Assembly (NCBI GenBank): GCA_013816685.1
Contig: JACDDX010000069.1
Location: forward strand, 1-7,814
Direction: 5' to 3'
Source of the DNA: Gemmatimonadales bacterium
GTDB taxonomy: Bacteria > Gemmatimonadota > Gemmatimonadetes > Gemmatimonadales > GWC2-71-9
Length of the DNA: 7,814 nucleotides
Under the pieces are notes generated by a model. It was not told the origin of the DNA. It saw only the letters and a list, made by a program, of their open reading frames with translations, and did not search any database. The position numbers and the translations under genes are program-made. Of the stretch, positions 6,285-7,814 are shown one piece after another (the stretch's first letter is position 1; every line of letters starts with the position of its first letter).

Positions 6285-7196
6285 TCAGGCCGAACGGACC
6301 CAGGGCAGCGACGGCAAGAGTGGACGCTCCGCCCACATGGCCTGTCCCAGAATCACCAGCTTCCGGGGGCCGGAGACGTAGGCCCGAGCGCGGAAGACAT
6401 CATAACCCAGCCGCTCGATGCCGTCGAGAATGCCGGCGTAGGTGCGCTGCAGCAGCCGGACGGTGAGCCGGGAGCCGTCGCGGGGAAAGAGTCCGACCAC
6501 GGAGTCGGCTGCGTCGAAGAGCGCGCGGGCTCGCAGCACCTGGAACTGCATGAGCGCCACGAACTCGGGGGAGACCCGGCGGGCCTCGAGCATCCGCCGA
6601 TCGACGCCGAAGCTCCGCATCTCGTCGGCTGGAAGGTAGAGCCGGCCCACCGCGTGGTCTTCCGACACGTCGCGGAGCACGTTGGTGAGCTGCATGGCCA
6701 CACCGAGCCCGACGCCGATCTCGCGGTAGCGGGGCCCGAGCGCACCGGTCGCACCGAGCACCGGGCCCAGCATCAGCCCGACGCCCCCGGCGACGAGGCG
6801 GCAATAGCGGTGCAGCGCGGCCCAATCCTCGAACGCGACATCATCGAGGTCAGTGGCAACACCCTCCAGCAGATCGAGCAGCGGCTGCAGCGGCACCGGG
6901 TACCGCGCGAGGGTGTCACCCAGCGCGAGCCACCGATCGCCGCCCGCCGCGCGACTGCCCTCGTGCAGCGCCTCGACCGTGTCACCCAGCTGGTGCAGCT
7001 CGCCCAATACCTGGGACTTCGGCTTGGGACCGCGCGCGTCCACCAGATTGTCGGCGTGGCGGCAATAATCGTACAGCGCGAACACCGCCCGGCGCTTCGG
7101 GCATGGCAGAAAACGGCTCGCGAAATAGAAGCTGCGCGCCCACACCGCTGTCGCCTGCTCGGCCCGCGCGTAACTGGCCTCCAGCCGGAGCGTCAC
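6285..7196 (-). CDS. crtB: Phytoene synthase (squalene/phytoene synthase family)
   Basis: This 303-residue protein is a head-to-head prenyl synthase. Such enzymes condense two prenyl diphosphates, usually two geranylgeranyl diphosphates, to phytoene, the first committed carotenoid step, at the inner face of the membrane. Both Mg-diphosphate binding motifs are present: D49NLVD53 in YDYCRHADNLVD, and D176VSED180 in QLTNVLRDVSED, followed by GRLYLP. Further hallmarks are ARSFYFASRFLP (20-31) and RTYAGILDGI near residue 250. The length is normal. The start is a GTG at 7196 overlapping the desaturase TGA (GTGA, 7193-7196); a GAGGAG lies about 14 nt upstream, so coupled translation is likely. A C30 diapophytoene synthase is the main alternative, because sequence alone does not fix chain length. 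The adjacent CrtI supports a carotenoid role over squalene. Confidence 0.94.
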   Translation of the reverse strand: MTLRLEASYARAEQATAVWARSFYFASRFLPCPKRRAVFALYDYCRHADNLVDARGPKPKSQVLGELHQLGDTVEALHEGSRAAGGDRWLALGDTLARYPVPLQPLLDLLEGVATDLDDVAFEDWAALHRYCRLVAGGVGLMLGPVLGATGALGPRYREIGVGLGVAMQLTNVLRDVSEDHAVGRLYLPADEMRSFGVDRRMLEARRVSPEFVALMQFQVLRARALFDAADSVVGLFPRDGSRLTVRLLQRTYAGILDGIERLGYDVFRARAYVSGPRKLVILGQAMWAERPLLPSLPWVRSA

Positions 7197-7814
7197 CCGG
7201 GCACCGCCTGCTCCTCGGCGATCCGCTCGGTCACCAGCCGGGAGGAGATGAGGACCATCGGAATGCCGCAGCCCGGGTGCGTGCTCTGTCCCACAAAATA
7301 GAGGTTGCCGTAACGCGGGTGCCGGTTGTGGGGACGGAAGTATCCCACCTGATCGATGCCGTGCGCGAGACCGAACGCCTCCCCGCGCGTGGCGGAAAAG
7401 TCGGCGGTGAAGTCGGCCGGAGTGAAGGTGCGGCGCGTCACGATGTGCTTCCGGAGATCGGCCAGACCGAAGTGCTCCAGCCGCTCGAGCATGGAGGTCT
7501 CGAGCCGCGGGCCTTCGACAGCCCAGTCGATCTCGTAGCCCGGCGTCTGACTCGGCACCGGGACCAGGACATAGATGTTCTCCGAGCCTGCCGGCGCCAG
7601 CGACGGGTCGGTCTTGTTGGGATTGCAGACGTAGAACGCCGGGTCGTCCGGGATCCGGTGCTGCCTGAAGATGTCGTCGCAGGTGGCGCGGAGACTGGCG
7701 GGCACCGCCAGGCCGTGGTGCAGCAGATGGGGATACCGCCGGTTGACGCCGAGGTACATGAGGAACGCCGAGCAGCTGAACGCCTTCCGCGCGATCCGGG
7801 GATAGGGCTCATCG
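7193..7814 (-). CDS. crtI: CrtI-type phytoene desaturase, C-terminal part (cut by window edge)
   Basis: Only the last 206 codons are in the window, and the 5' end lies beyond 7814. The frame is open to the edge: upstream of the internal Met at 7759 it reads FSCSAFLMYLGVNRRYP, typical of CrtI. Near the end, GYFRPHNRHPRYGNLYFVGQ followed by STHPGCGIPMVLISSRL is the family's C-terminal FAD-binding signature. CrtI enzymes are FAD-dependent, membrane-associated and insert double bonds into phytoene. CrtI-like enzymes run to about 500 residues, so roughly two fifths are visible and the N-terminal dinucleotide-binding motif cannot be checked. The stop overlaps the crtB start. The number of desaturation steps, or a role as diapophytoene desaturase CrtN or another CrtI-like enzyme, cannot be settled from the C-terminus. 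Confidence 0.92.
   Translation of the reverse strand, partial: DEPYPRIARKAFSCSAFLMYLGVNRRYPHLLHHGLAVPASLRATCDDIFRQHRIPDDPAFYVCNPNKTDPSLAPAGSENIYVLVPVPSQTPGYEIDWAVEGPRLETSMLERLEHFGLADLRKHIVTRRTFTPADFTADFSATRGEAFGLAHGIDQVGYFRPHNRHPRYGNLYFVGQSTHPGCGIPMVLISSRLVTERIAEEQAVPG

Noticed and set aside
5003..6466. 487-codon plus-strand open frame opposite the dynamin gene
   Set aside because: Mirror frame of the dynamin codons; composition is Glu/Arg/Val-rich with no recognisable fold, and it runs across the dynamin-crtB junction.
5910..7301. 463-codon plus-strand open frame opposite dynamin, crtB and crtI
   Set aside because: Ser/Arg-rich at first and without family features; it spans three well supported opposite-strand genes.

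Overview
The window is a GC-rich, almost gapless stretch of bacterial chromosome. Every convincing gene lies on the minus strand, so transcription runs from high to low coordinates. The gene set suggests a pigmented, high-GC, probably Gram-negative soil or freshwater bacterium: a carotenoid desaturase and synthase pair, a bacterial dynamin, a PlsC-like acyltransferase, a DUF2269 membrane protein, a secreted DUF547 protein, a radical SAM enzyme and a membrane-anchored rhodanese. Gemmatimonadota is my best guess from the overall impression of these proteins. That is inference, because no rRNA or other marker gene is present.

In transcription order the layout is as follows. (1) 7814-7193 holds the C-terminal part of a CrtI-type phytoene desaturase, cut by the window edge. 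(2) 7196-6285 is phytoene synthase CrtB, whose GTG start overlaps the crtI stop as GTGA. (3) 6262-4502 is a dynamin-like GTPase, 22 nt after crtB, with a clear GGAGG ribosome-binding site. (4) 4505-3762 is a PlsC-like acyltransferase with a TTG start overlapping the dynamin stop as TTGA. (5) 3728-3279 is a four-helix DUF2269 membrane protein. (6) 3245-2424 is an exported DUF547 protein. (7) 2437-1079 is a radical SAM enzyme overlapping DUF547 by 14 nt. (8) 1082-492 is a membrane-anchored rhodanese overlapping the radical SAM gene as GTGA. A 95-nt spacer with a small hairpin and a possible sigma-54-like site follows. (9) 395-12 is a small HNH nuclease, probably a separate unit.

Genes 1-8 look like one operon: same strand, and junctions that either overlap or are at most 33 nt apart. 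The common theme is the cell envelope: carotenoid synthesis, an acyl transfer enzyme, a membrane-remodelling GTPase, a small membrane protein, an exported protein, and a radical SAM enzyme. By motif order the radical SAM enzyme resembles the MJ0619/tetraether lipid synthase (Tes) group. The most interesting idea is that the distal genes modify membrane lipids or a carotenoid-lipid conjugate, with the rhodanese supplying sulfur or acting in redox chemistry for the radical SAM enzyme. That link is a hypothesis drawn from gene order and motifs.

No tRNA, rRNA, CRISPR array, insertion sequence or attachment site was seen. No stretch longer than 300 nt lacks a gene; the longest non-coding stretch is 396-491.
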